Shown here in pieces: positions 1 to 5,690 of a stretch of DNA of 8,246 bases (position 1 is its first letter; each line of letters starts with the position of its first letter). The notes beneath the pieces are model-generated. The model saw nothing but the letters and a program-made list of their open reading frames with translations. It did no database searches and was not told the DNA's origin. The position numbers and the translations under genes were made by a program. Source of the DNA: an uncultured Erysipelotrichaceae bacterium (GTDB taxonomy: Bacteria > Bacillota_I > Bacilli_A > RF39 > UBA660); NCBI GenBank assembly GCA_902766875.1, contig CACXFI010000068.1, forward strand, positions 1 through 8,246, read 5' to 3'.

Positions 1-606
1 CAGTTTACAGATTCAGAGTATTTTGAAGAGTATAACGTTACAGGGGTTGATTATACAGGAAGAGCTATAATACCACAAGAAGTACATGCTAAATATGTTG
101 TATCTTTACATGTAAATAGTAGTAATGCTAGTTATGTAAATGGTATGGAATTATATGCTCCTGATAATATTAATTATGATTTAGCTCAATTATTTATAGA
201 TAGTATTATGAAGAATACTGATATTGGATTATCTAATAATACTACTAATAGGATAAGTCCTGGTATTTATGTTCATAATTTTAATGAGGTAGAGATAGCT
301 AATGCTAAAGCTAGATATGATAGATTAAAGTATAAACATTATGAATTATTATCTACTAAGAGTAATTATTTATATATGATTAGAGAAACTGGGGGATATT
401 TAACTGGTGCATATGTAGATGATAGTAATCCTGATACTGTTGGTGTTAATCCTTACTATAAATCTAATGTTGGAGTAGAAGCATATTTGATAGAACTAGG
501 ATATTTGACAAATAGTGGAGATTTTGATAAATTAACAAATAAGCAAGATGAATATGCTACTGCTATTGCTGATACATTAATATATAAATTAAAAAATGAA
601 AAATAA
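1..606 (+). CDS. N-acetylmuramoyl-L-alanine amidase (Amidase_3 type), 3' part
   Basis: The reading frame is open from the first base and ends at TAA 604-606, giving 201 visible residues; the start lies upstream of the window. Amidases of this zinc-dependent family cut the bond between N-acetylmuramic acid and L-alanine in peptidoglycan, acting outside the cell in wall turnover, cell separation or spore processes. The visible part carries two family hallmarks. SLHVNSS (His at visible residue 37) corresponds to the zinc-binding IHANS motif and is followed by NGMELY, like the usual NGxExY. IELGYLTN (Glu at visible residue 165) corresponds to the catalytic VELGFLSN motif. The first zinc ligands (the GHGG region and a Glu) would lie upstream. 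The C-terminus ends soon after the catalytic motif, so any wall-binding or export signal must be N-terminal and is not visible. Family assignment is firm; the specific cellular role is unknown. Confidence 0.88.
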   Translation, partial: QFTDSEYFEEYNVTGVDYTGRAIIPQEVHAKYVVSLHVNSSNASYVNGMELYAPDNINYDLAQLFIDSIMKNTDIGLSNNTTNRISPGIYVHNFNEVEIANAKARYDRLKYKHYELLSTKSNYLYMIRETGGYLTGAYVDDSNPDTVGVNPYYKSNVGVEAYLIELGYLTNSGDFDKLTNKQDEYATAIADTLIYKLKNEK

Positions 607-620
607 TTTAAATATTATTA

Positions 621-660
621 AAAAAATTGTACTGTAATATAAAAATTACAGTATTTTTTA
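621..660 (+). terminator. Rho-independent terminator after the amidase gene
   Basis: A perfect 9-bp stem (TACTGTAAT 630-638 with ATTACAGTA 645-653) and a 6-base loop are followed by six T (654-659). A run of six A just before the stem (621-626) means it could also act on the opposite strand. It lies about 24 bases after the amidase stop. Confidence 0.85.
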
Positions 661-733
661 TTATGTATAATTATTTTTATTAAAAGTAGGGGGTATTGTT
701 TATATTTAATTACAGAAATAGAATTTTATTATT

Positions 734-762
734 TTGATTAGTATTTTTTATTATGCTATAGT
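734..762 (+). promoter_or_regulatory. Promoter of ssb
   Basis: TTGATT (734-739), a 17-bp spacer and TATAGT (757-762). The -10 is preceded by TG one base upstream (754-755), an extended -10. The predicted start at about 768-769 would place the Shine-Dalgarno GGAGGAGG (769-776) at the very 5' end of the mRNA, a leader of only about 15 bases before ATG 784. The stretch 661-733 upstream shows no gene. Confidence 0.65.
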
Positions 763-783
763 CTAGATGGAGGAGGATAAAAG

Positions 784-1212
784 ATGTTAAATCAAATTGT
801 TTTAGTAGGTAGATTAGTAAAAAATCCGGAACTTAAAGTAACAGATAATGGTAAGAAAATGACAACTATTACTTTAGCTGTTCCAAGAAATTATAAAAAC
901 CAGGAGGGAGAGTATGATACTGATTTTTTAGATTGTACTTTATGGACAGGCGTAGCTGAAAATACTAGTGAGTATTGTCAATCTGGTGATATGTTAGGGA
1001 TTAAGGGAAGAGTACAATCTAGAATTATTTCTAATGATGATGGTACTAAGAGTAAGAAAACAGAAATTATTGCGGAAAGAGTTACTTTTTTGGCTAGTAG
1101 TGCTACTAATAAAGAAAATAAAAATAGTAAGGATGTAATTGAGTTAGATAAGGATATTAAGGAAGATAAAAACAAAAAAGTAACTAAGAATTCTAAAAAA
1201 GCAGATAAATAG
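784..1212 (+). CDS. ssb: Single-stranded DNA-binding protein, non-canonical C-terminus
   Basis: A 142-residue SSB that would coat single-stranded DNA in replication, repair, recombination or uptake. Residues 1-104 form the OB-fold domain: MLNQIVLVGRL at the N-terminus, then KNPELK, FLDCTLWTGVAENTSEYC around residues 48-65, and GIKGRVQSR at 72-80, all typical SSB positions. Start ATG 784 is set by the strong GGAGGAGG 8 bases upstream. Bacterial replicative SSBs usually end in an acidic tip (DDDIPF-like) that recruits partner proteins; here the tail (105-142) is Lys/Asn/Asp-rich and ends KNSKKADK, so that docking tip is absent. The replicative ssb normally lies between rpsF and rpsR, whereas this gene stands alone with its own promoter and terminator. 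I infer an accessory paralogue (competence, plasmid or phage-like role) rather than the main SSB, unless this lineage has lost the tip. Confidence 0.9.
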   Translation: MLNQIVLVGRLVKNPELKVTDNGKKMTTITLAVPRNYKNQEGEYDTDFLDCTLWTGVAENTSEYCQSGDMLGIKGRVQSRIISNDDGTKSKKTEIIAERVTFLASSATNKENKNSKDVIELDKDIKEDKNKKVTKNSKKADK

Positions 1213-1224
1213 TCTGCTTTTTTT
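1195..1224 (+). terminator. Terminator overlapping the 3' end of ssb
   Basis: An 11-bp perfect stem (1195-1205 with 1213-1223; core AGCAGA/TCTGCT) with a 7-base loop (1206-1212), followed by a T run ending at 1224. The left arm encodes the last residues of SSB and the stop TAG (1210-1212) is in the loop. Confidence 0.85.
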
Positions 1225-1348
1225 GATATGAAAGGTTATATGAATTATTATAATGAGATAAATTGTGTGATTATTAATACAAGTGTAGGCTTTTTATACT
1301 GTTATCTATAAAAATAAACTAATAATTAAAAAAAAATTAACAATTCTC
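1225..1348. other. Intergenic stretch with no gene seen
   Basis: Very AT-rich sequence between the ssb terminator and the next promoter. It has no reading frame with a credible ribosome binding site, no tRNA-like fold and no strong hairpin. One TTAACAA motif (1337-1343) at its right end may belong to the operator cluster described for 1337-1535. Confidence 0.5.
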
Positions 1349-1376
1349 TTGCATTATAAAAAAAAGTTGTTATAAT
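1349..1376 (+). promoter_or_regulatory. Promoter of the XRE regulator unit
   Basis: TTGCAT (1349-1354), a 16-bp spacer and a perfect TATAAT (1371-1376). The predicted start near 1383 leaves a leader of about 185 bases before the regulator gene, enough for the 34-codon frame at 1471-1575 and the hairpin at 1428-1451. Confidence 0.65.
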
Positions 1377-1427
1377 ATAAGTTGCTTGATTAGTAATTAA
1401 CTTATTCTGTTATTTGATAATTAAGGC

Positions 1428-1451
1428 TTTTTGTTAAGTAATTAACAAAAA
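1428..1451. repeat. Inverted repeat, candidate operator
   Basis: A perfect 10-bp inverted repeat (TTTTTGTTAA 1428-1437, loop GTAA, TTAACAAAAA 1442-1451) lies downstream of the promoter at 1349-1376. It is not followed by a T run, so it does not read as a terminator. Its half-site TTAACAA recurs at 1337, 1461 and 1529. Palindromes of this kind near XRE-family genes are often autoregulatory operators; binding here is inference. It also abuts the weak ribosome binding site of the small frame at 1471. Confidence 0.45.
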
Positions 1452-1470
1452 AGGAAGAAATTAACAAACT

Positions 1471-1575
1471 ATGATTATCTTTTCGTTAATTATGATTGTA
1501 ACTTCAGTGATTTATACTGTAATCAGTATTAACAAAAGTACTAGTTTAAAGAAAGAAGGAAGTGTAAAATGTTAA
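1471..1575 (+). CDS. Possible 34-residue membrane peptide (small ORF)
   Basis: A 34-codon frame from ATG 1471 to TAA 1573-1575, overlapping the start of the XRE regulator (ATG 1569) by 7 bases in another frame. The peptide begins MIIFSLIMIVTSVIYTVISI, an uninterrupted hydrophobic stretch long enough for one membrane helix (residues 2-20), followed by a short tail containing KKEG and ending VKC. This shape fits a small membrane protein or a type I toxin-like peptide, and the overlap would allow translational coupling to the regulator. Against it, the nearest purine-rich stretch (AAGGAAG 1451-1457) sits about 13 bases before the ATG, longer than usual, and AT-rich DNA readily yields hydrophobic codons by chance. 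An internal ATG at 1492 has no better site. I do not recognise a family. Confidence 0.35.
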   Translation: MIIFSLIMIVTSVIYTVISINKSTSLKKEGSVKC

Positions 1576-1922
1576 TTGGTAAGAGAATTAAAGATTTAAG
1601 AATTGAAAAAGGTATGAGTCAACAAGATTTAGGAGATTTAGTAGGTGTTACTAAGGTTTCTATTTGTGGTTATGAAAATGGAACTAGAACTCCTAGTTTA
1701 GAAACTTTTGATCTTTTAGCTGATATTTTTGGAACAACTACTGATTATTTACTTGGAAGAGAAGTTCCTATTGTTAGTGAAGATAATAGTGAGTTTATTG
1801 GGGCTATATCAAAAGATGATATAGATATAATTCAAGAATTTAGACATTATCCAAATTTATATGGTAAGTTAATTAAAGATGTTAAACGTTATGTAAGTTT
1901 AATTAATAAAAAAATGAGATAA
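1569..1922 (+). CDS. XRE-family helix-turn-helix transcriptional regulator
   Basis: A 117-residue DNA-binding protein. Residues 3-63 form a classic Cro/C1-type (HTH_3) domain: IGKRIKDLRIEKGMSQQDLG, VGVTKVSICGYENGTRTPS with the recognition helix at about residues 28-37, and the closing FGTTTDYLLGRE. Residues 64-117 are a short charged tail (ISKDDIDIIQEF...LINKKMR), probably helical, which may dimerise or sense a signal; it has no peptidase or ligand-binding motif. Start ATG 1569 is supported by AAGGAAG (1556-1562). The gene has a promoter at 1349 and an upstream cluster of TTAACAA motifs, suggesting autoregulation. Such regulators are common both in housekeeping gene sets and in phage or conjugative elements; no other mobile gene is seen here, so the target is unknown. 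No convincing terminator follows (only a weak A/T hairpin, 1919-1936). Confidence 0.9.
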   Translation: MLIGKRIKDLRIEKGMSQQDLGDLVGVTKVSICGYENGTRTPSLETFDLLADIFGTTTDYLLGREVPIVSEDNSEFIGAISKDDIDIIQEFRHYPNLYGKLIKDVKRYVSLINKKMR

Positions 1923-1935
1923 AAATTTAATTTTA

Positions 1936-1944
1936 TGATATAAT
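1936..1944 (+). promoter_or_regulatory. Extended -10 promoter of the asnS T-box unit
   Basis: TGATATAAT (TG at 1936-1937, TATAAT 1939-1944) lies directly after the XRE gene. The -35 position has no good match, so the extended -10 must carry recognition. The predicted start near 1951 lies just upstream of the T-box Stem I (from about 1970). A second TATAAT at 1985-1990 lies inside Stem I and would not give a complete leader. Confidence 0.55.
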
Positions 1945-1950
1945 AATATT

Positions 1951-2187
1951 GTAATATTAAAAAGTTAAGATAAAGAAAAGTAATTATAATTAATATTTTA
2001 AGAGAACTAGTGGTGGTGGGAACTGGTAATATATTATAATGAAGAACACTTTGGAACTGCCTTTATGAAATATAGTAATTTAGGCCGGATTATTCCGTTA
2101 TATTTAGAGTGATTACTTAGGTAATAACTAGGGTGGTACCGCGGATATATAGCAACATTCGTCCCTTTGGGATGATGTTGCTTTTTG
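1951..2187 (+). promoter_or_regulatory. T-box riboswitch, asparagine type, controlling asnS
   Basis: The leader RNA reads the charging state of tRNA-Asn and lets transcription continue into asnS when the tRNA is uncharged. The T-box AGGGTGGTACCGCG is at 2130-2143, with the tRNA-end-binding bulge TGGT at 2134-2137. In Stem I, ATAAAG (1970-1975) can pair with CTTTAT (2061-2066) at the base, AGTA (1979-1982) matches the conserved specifier-loop motif, ATTATAAT (1983-1990) pairs with its copy at 2033-2040, and an upper hairpin (2006-2011 with 2022-2027) carries the GGTGGTGGGAAC-type apex. The specifier is AAC (2045-2047), an Asn codon, followed by a purine and then CTTTGGAACTGCC, as in typical leaders. 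A further hairpin (2075-2116) contains CGGA/TCCG. The specifier and the downstream gene agree, so the call is firm. Confidence 0.93.
2151..2186 (+). terminator. Regulated terminator of the T-box leader
   Basis: A strong hairpin: AGCAACAT (2151-2158) pairs with ATGTTGCT (2175-2182), extended inward by TCCC/GGGA (2162-2165 with 2169-2172), and a T run at 2182-2186. Its left half overlaps the segment that would pair with the T-box in the antiterminator, so the two folds exclude each other. It ends 16 bases before the asnS start. Confidence 0.9.
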
Positions 2188-2202
2188 TTTGGAGGAAAAA
2201 TT

Positions 2203-3585
2203 ATGGATATTAAAGAATTATTTGAAAAGGATTATATTGGTAAAAAAATTACTGTACAAGGGTGGGTTAGAAATCATAGAAAACAAGCCCATTATGGATT
2301 TATAGATCTTTCTGATGGTACTTGTTTTGAGCATTTACAAGTTGTATATGATGATAATTTAGATGATTTTGAAGAAATAGCTAAAATTAAGATTGGTAGT
2401 GCTTTAACTATTAATGGAACTTTAAATGAATCTCCTAAGGAAGGTCAAAAATTTGAACTTGTACTAGAAAGTTATAAATTAGAAGGGGATTGTCCAGATG
2501 ATTATCCTATTCAACCTAAAAGACATACTAGAGAGTTTTTAAGAGAGCAAGCTTATTTAAGACCTAGAACAAATTTATTTCAAGCTGTATTTAGAGTTAG
2601 AAGTGTAGCTGCTTATGCTATACATAAATATTTTCAAGAAAATGATTATGTTTATGTTAATACTCCTTTAATTACTTGTGCTGACTGTGAAGGATCAGGA
2701 GAAATGTTTAGACTTACTAAATTTGATATGAATGATTTACCTAAGGATGAAGAAGGTAGAGTAGATTTTTCTAAAGATTTATTTGGGAAAGAGGCTTTTC
2801 TTACTGGTACTGGACAGTTACATGGAGAAGCATATGCTTTAGCTTATAAAAGAATATATACATTTGGTCCTACTTTTAGGACAGAAGAATCTAATACTAA
2901 GACTCATGCTAATGAATTTTGGATGATAGAACCTGAAATGGCTTTTTATGATTTGAAAGATTTAATGGATATGGAAGAAGAAATGCTAAAGTATGTTGTT
3001 AAGTATGTGCTTGATAATTGTTCTTCAGAAATAGAGTTTTTCAACAATTTTGTGGAAAAAGGATTAAAAGAGAAATTAGATAAATTAGTAAATAGTAAGT
3101 TTAATAGAATTACTCATGAAGAAGCGATTACTTTATTAAAGAAGGCTCCTAATAAATGGGAATTTACACCGGAATATGGAGAAGATATAGCGAAGGAACA
3201 TGAAAGATATATTACTGAATATTATAATAGTCCAGTATTTATATATGATTGGCCTAAAGATATTAAATCATTTTATATGAAACAAAATGATGATGGTAAA
3301 ACAGTAGCTGCTGTTGATTTAGAAATACCTGGTGTTGGCGAATTGATGGGTGGATCTCAAAGAGAAGATGATTATGATAAACTATTGAAGCGTATGGATG
3401 AAGTTGGGATGACTACTGAGACTAAAGAAGGATTATATTGGTATACTAACTTAAGAAGATATGGTGGATGTTATCATAGTGGTTTTGGATTAGGGTTTGA
3501 AAGATTACTTATATATTTAACTGGTGTTGAAAATATAAGAGATGTTATTCCTTTCCCTAGAACTCCATATAATGCTGAATTTTAA
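2203..3585 (+). CDS. asnS: Asparaginyl-tRNA synthetase
   Basis: A 460-residue class II aminoacyl-tRNA synthetase, cytoplasmic, that joins asparagine to tRNA-Asn using ATP. Start ATG 2203 is chosen because GGAGG (2191-2195) lies 7 bases upstream; the longer in-frame TTG at 2185 would put that site inside the gene. Residues 1 to about 105 are the OB-fold anticodon-binding domain (VQGWVRNHRKQAHYGFIDLS). Motif 2 of the catalytic domain lies at about 225-245 (FRTEESNTKTHANEFWMIEP), and motif 3 at about 427-437 (GFGLGFERLL). The ending FPRTPYNAEF closely matches the AsnRS signature FPRTPGNAEF, which separates it from AspRS. Length is normal. Expression is governed by the upstream T-box. Its presence means Asn-tRNA can be made directly, without needing the amidotransferase route. 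Confidence 0.97.
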   Translation: MDIKELFEKDYIGKKITVQGWVRNHRKQAHYGFIDLSDGTCFEHLQVVYDDNLDDFEEIAKIKIGSALTINGTLNESPKEGQKFELVLESYKLEGDCPDDYPIQPKRHTREFLREQAYLRPRTNLFQAVFRVRSVAAYAIHKYFQENDYVYVNTPLITCADCEGSGEMFRLTKFDMNDLPKDEEGRVDFSKDLFGKEAFLTGTGQLHGEAYALAYKRIYTFGPTFRTEESNTKTHANEFWMIEPEMAFYDLKDLMDMEEEMLKYVVKYVLDNCSSEIEFFNNFVEKGLKEKLDKLVNSKFNRITHEEAITLLKKAPNKWEFTPEYGEDIAKEHERYITEYYNSPVFIYDWPKDIKSFYMKQNDDGKTVAAVDLEIPGVGELMGGSQREDDYDKLLKRMDEVGMTTETKEGLYWYTNLRRYGGCYHSGFGLGFERLLIYLTGVENIRDVIPFPRTPYNAEF

Positions 3586-3610
3586 AATGAACTTTATGTT
3601 CATTTTTTTT
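3583..3610 (+). terminator. Terminator overlapping the asnS stop codon
   Basis: AAAATGAAC (3584-3592) pairs with GTTCATTTT (3598-3606) around a 5-base loop, with a run of eight T (3603-3610). The stem begins inside the stop codon TAA (3583-3585). Confidence 0.85.
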
Positions 3611-3617
3611 CTAAATT

Positions 3618-3626
3618 TGATATAAT
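3618..3626 (+). promoter_or_regulatory. Extended -10 promoter of the metallopeptidase-like gene
   Basis: TGATATAAT (3618-3626) is the same extended -10 as before the asnS leader, again with no good -35 because that position falls in the asnS terminator. The predicted start near 3633 coincides with the Shine-Dalgarno AGGTGAT (3633-3639), a leader of about 10 bases before ATG 3643. Confidence 0.5.
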
Positions 3627-3642
3627 AATTTTAGGTGATTGT

Positions 3643-4929
3643 ATGAGTGATGAATTTATTTTTCAAAAATATAAATCTTTAGCAGAAACAAAATTAACTG
3701 AGGAGAATTTTGAAGAATATTTTGCTATTGTTAAGCATATTTTAAGTAATTTTGATGTAGAAAAGAAAAAAACCGTGTACAAAAAGGAAGGTTTTATTTT
3801 GACTGATAGAATGAATTTGTTTATGGGTTATTATATTTTGTTTAGTCATAAATATATTAATATGATTCAGGGAACGGTAACTAAGTTTTCTATTAAAGAT
3901 TCACTTCGAAATGTTGCGTACTATGATCCTTCTACCCAAACAATTTTTTATGGAATAAAAAATGCATTTGCGTTTGGTATTGATAATCGTTTTTTTAATG
4001 CTTTGTTTATTGCTATACATGAAAATAGACATGCTATGCAATTTAGATGGTTTGAAACTAATTCAATTGATGAATTGTTAGAGGCTGATCCTAATAGTTT
4101 ATTTGTGTTAAAGGATGCTATAGCCTTAACTAACAATTATAATTTTTATAGGCGCAATCATGGAAGATCATTGATGGAAAATGATGCAGATTGTTATGGA
4201 GGAAAATTTGCTTCTGATATGATTTCTAGTTTTTTACCATGGTTATTTGATGATTATTTGTATTACAGTAAATCTGATAGAGTTAATTCTTTTGGTAATT
4301 ATTTTGAAGAATTGGAAGATTGTGGAACTATTTCTGGTGAATATATTAAACTTGATACAAGTGATAGTCATAAACATGAATCTTTTGATAAATATATATA
4401 TATTAATAAATGTACAGATAAGATGGCAAAAGAAATGCTTGGAGAGTATAAGCTTTTACAATTATTTTATAATCAAAATGGTACTAAAAAGAGTTATAGA
4501 GAAATTATGAAACAAAGAGATGATTATTTAAATAGTGTAAATCCTAATGAAAAAATCACTGTTTGTGATAGTCCTAATTTTGTTCCGAAAACTATTACTA
4601 TTAGAGAAAGAGTTAATACAATGTTCGATTGTTATATTAAAAGTGATCCTATGTTATATTTGGAGAGTTTATTATTTGATAAACCATTATTTGTAAGTGA
4701 AAATAATATAATATATTTATTTGGGGACCATCCAACTCTATATAAAGAATATAAAGATGAAATTGATTATTTGTTTAAGAGAAAAATTAATAATATTGAA
4801 CCTCATGAAGAAGATAAATTTAATAGTTTGATTAATTATATAAATAGCATTAATATTAAACATGGTATAGATTCTATTGCTAGACCTAATAAATTACCAT
4901 CAATATCAGGTGGTCCTAGAAAACATTAA
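3643..4929 (+). CDS. Uncharacterised protein with HExxH zinc-metallopeptidase signature
   Basis: A 428-residue protein I do not recognise as a named family. The key visible feature is IAIHENRHAMQF, with HENRH at residues 126-130 fitting HExxH, the zinc-binding and catalytic motif of many metallopeptidases. It is followed 49 residues later by MENDADCYGG (Glu179), the spacing and context of the third zinc ligand in gluzincins (ExxxD/ExxAD type). There is no signal peptide or membrane segment, so it should be cytoplasmic. The C-terminal half (about 230-428) is charged, helix-rich and without a known motif, ending GGPRKH. Start ATG 3643 follows AGGTGAT. It forms its own transcription unit between asnS and a lipoprotein gene, so context gives no substrate. 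It may be a protease, a peptidase-fold regulator or a phage-derived enzyme; zinc binding is inferred from the motif only. Confidence 0.8.
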   Translation: MSDEFIFQKYKSLAETKLTEENFEEYFAIVKHILSNFDVEKKKTVYKKEGFILTDRMNLFMGYYILFSHKYINMIQGTVTKFSIKDSLRNVAYYDPSTQTIFYGIKNAFAFGIDNRFFNALFIAIHENRHAMQFRWFETNSIDELLEADPNSLFVLKDAIALTNNYNFYRRNHGRSLMENDADCYGGKFASDMISSFLPWLFDDYLYYSKSDRVNSFGNYFEELEDCGTISGEYIKLDTSDSHKHESFDKYIYINKCTDKMAKEMLGEYKLLQLFYNQNGTKKSYREIMKQRDDYLNSVNPNEKITVCDSPNFVPKTITIRERVNTMFDCYIKSDPMLYLESLLFDKPLFVSENNIIYLFGDHPTLYKEYKDEIDYLFKRKINNIEPHEEDKFNSLINYINSINIKHGIDSIARPNKLPSISGGPRKH

Positions 4930-4936
4930 AATTTTT

Positions 4937-4965
4937 TTGTAAAAAATTCCCAGTATTAATATAAT
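4937..4965 (+). promoter_or_regulatory. Promoter of the lipoprotein gene
   Basis: TTGTAA (4937-4942), a 17-bp spacer and TATAAT (4960-4965). The predicted start near 4972 gives a leader of about 29 bases. The same -35, spacer length and -10 precede the next two genes. Confidence 0.7.
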
Positions 4966-5000
4966 AAATTTGTTTATATTAATAATGATTGGAGGGAAAA

Positions 5001-5600
5001 ATGAAAAAAATATTAATGTTTTTTGGTGTTACTGGAGTGACATTATTATTAAGTGGTTGTGGTACTAATGAGATGCTTGCTTGTACTTCAGAAGTTACTT
5101 CTAATGGTATGACTACTAGAACTAGATATGATATTGAGTATAAGGATAATGATGTTAAACATTTAAGAATGACTTATCATTATACTCAAGATGAAAATGT
5201 AGATGGTGTTGGTACAGGTACTGATGGTAGTGCTAGTGATGGTAATGATACTGGTAATGATGATATAGCTGGTAATGTAGATTCTAATGAAAGTAATGAT
5301 AGTGATGATGTGGTAGATGGTGCAGTAGGAGATGCTATAGATAGTGCTACTAATACTGTTACTGATACTATATTAGATTTATCTGGTATTAGGGATAGAT
5401 ATAATAATCAACTTAATAGTTATAATGGTATTGAAGGATTTTCTAGTGATATACAAACTGATAGTGATAATGAATATAAGATAGTATATGATATAGATTA
5501 TAGTACTATTAGTGATTCTGATTTATCGTTATTTAATGCATCTAGGGATTTAGATACATTACGTAGTAATTATGAATCTCAAGGTCTAACTTGTAAATAG
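5001..5600 (+). CDS. Lipoprotein with acidic low-complexity linker
   Basis: A 199-residue exported lipoprotein, expected to be lipid-anchored on the outer face of the membrane. MKKILMFFGVTGVTLLLSGC is a typical signal peptide with lipobox LSGC; Cys20 would be the modified residue. Start ATG 5001 is preferred because GGAGG (4991-4995) precedes it; a TTG at 4989 would bury this site. Residues 21-62 form a first folded segment (ACTSEVTSNGMTTRTRYDIE). Residues about 63-125 are rich in Asp, Gly, Asn and Ser, probably a flexible acidic linker, and 126-199 form a second segment ending GLTCK. Apart from the anchor the only cysteines are Cys28 and Cys198, which could form a disulfide joining the two segments. 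The two halves resemble small Bacillota lipoproteins of the YehR/DUF1307 kind, split by the linker, but this resemblance is only by eye. Function unknown. Confidence 0.88.
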   Translation: MKKILMFFGVTGVTLLLSGCGTNEMLACTSEVTSNGMTTRTRYDIEYKDNDVKHLRMTYHYTQDENVDGVGTGTDGSASDGNDTGNDDIAGNVDSNESNDSDDVVDGAVGDAIDSATNTVTDTILDLSGIRDRYNNQLNSYNGIEGFSSDIQTDSDNEYKIVYDIDYSTISDSDLSLFNASRDLDTLRSNYESQGLTCK

Positions 5601-5611
5601 TTAGATTTTTT
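5581..5611 (+). terminator. Terminator overlapping the lipoprotein stop codon
   Basis: TCTAAC (5585-5590) pairs with GTTAGA (5600-5605) around a 9-base loop, extended by weak AAGG/TTTT pairs, with six T (5606-5611). The stop TAG (5598-5600) lies at the loop-stem junction. Confidence 0.7.
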
Positions 5612-5624
5612 CTTTTATTATTAA

Positions 5625-5666
5625 ATTTATTTGTAAATGAAATTTAATTGTTATATAATAGAATAG
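5625..5666 (+). repeat. Direct repeat copy 1, containing a promoter
   Basis: A 42-bp element matching 6126-6167 at 40 of 42 positions, 501 bases apart. It contains TTGTAA (5631-5636), a 17-bp spacer and TATAAT (5654-5659), the promoter of the gene at 5691. A small palindrome, ATTTA-TTTG-TAAAT (5625-5638), covers the -35. Confidence 0.85.
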
Positions 5667-5690
5667 ATAATGGAAGTATATGGTGGTATT

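Noticed and set aside
696..737. Short TTG-started frame after the G-rich site AGGGGG near 689
   Set aside because: It encodes only 13 residues before a TGA; the G run is odd but no gene or fold follows.
978..1175. Minus-strand frame opposite ssb
   Set aside because: It lies antisense to a clear gene, is leucine/serine-rich from complementing Lys/Asn codons, and has no supporting signals.
1228..1311. Possible 27-codon frame (MKGYMNYYNEIN...) after ssb
   Set aside because: It begins 4 bases after the ssb terminator T run, has no ribosome binding site and no promoter, and looks like a chance frame in AT-rich DNA.
3948..4136. Minus-strand frame opposite the HENRH gene
   Set aside because: It is antisense to a well-supported long gene, with no ribosome binding site or promoter.
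4247..4510. Second-frame reading inside the HENRH gene
   Set aside because: Its Ile/Leu-rich composition is an artefact of AT-rich DNA in another frame; the main frame continues uninterrupted.
4930..4948. A/T hairpin after the metallopeptidase-like gene as a terminator
   Set aside because: The 8-bp stem is made only of A/T pairs, has a 3-base loop and no downstream T run, and it overlaps the -35 of the next promoter. Read-through into the lipoprotein gene remains possible.
5670..5690. Upstream in-frame ATG for the ART-like gene
   Set aside because: It would lie about 4 bases from the predicted transcription start with no ribosome binding site; the ATG at 5691 leaves a normal leader.
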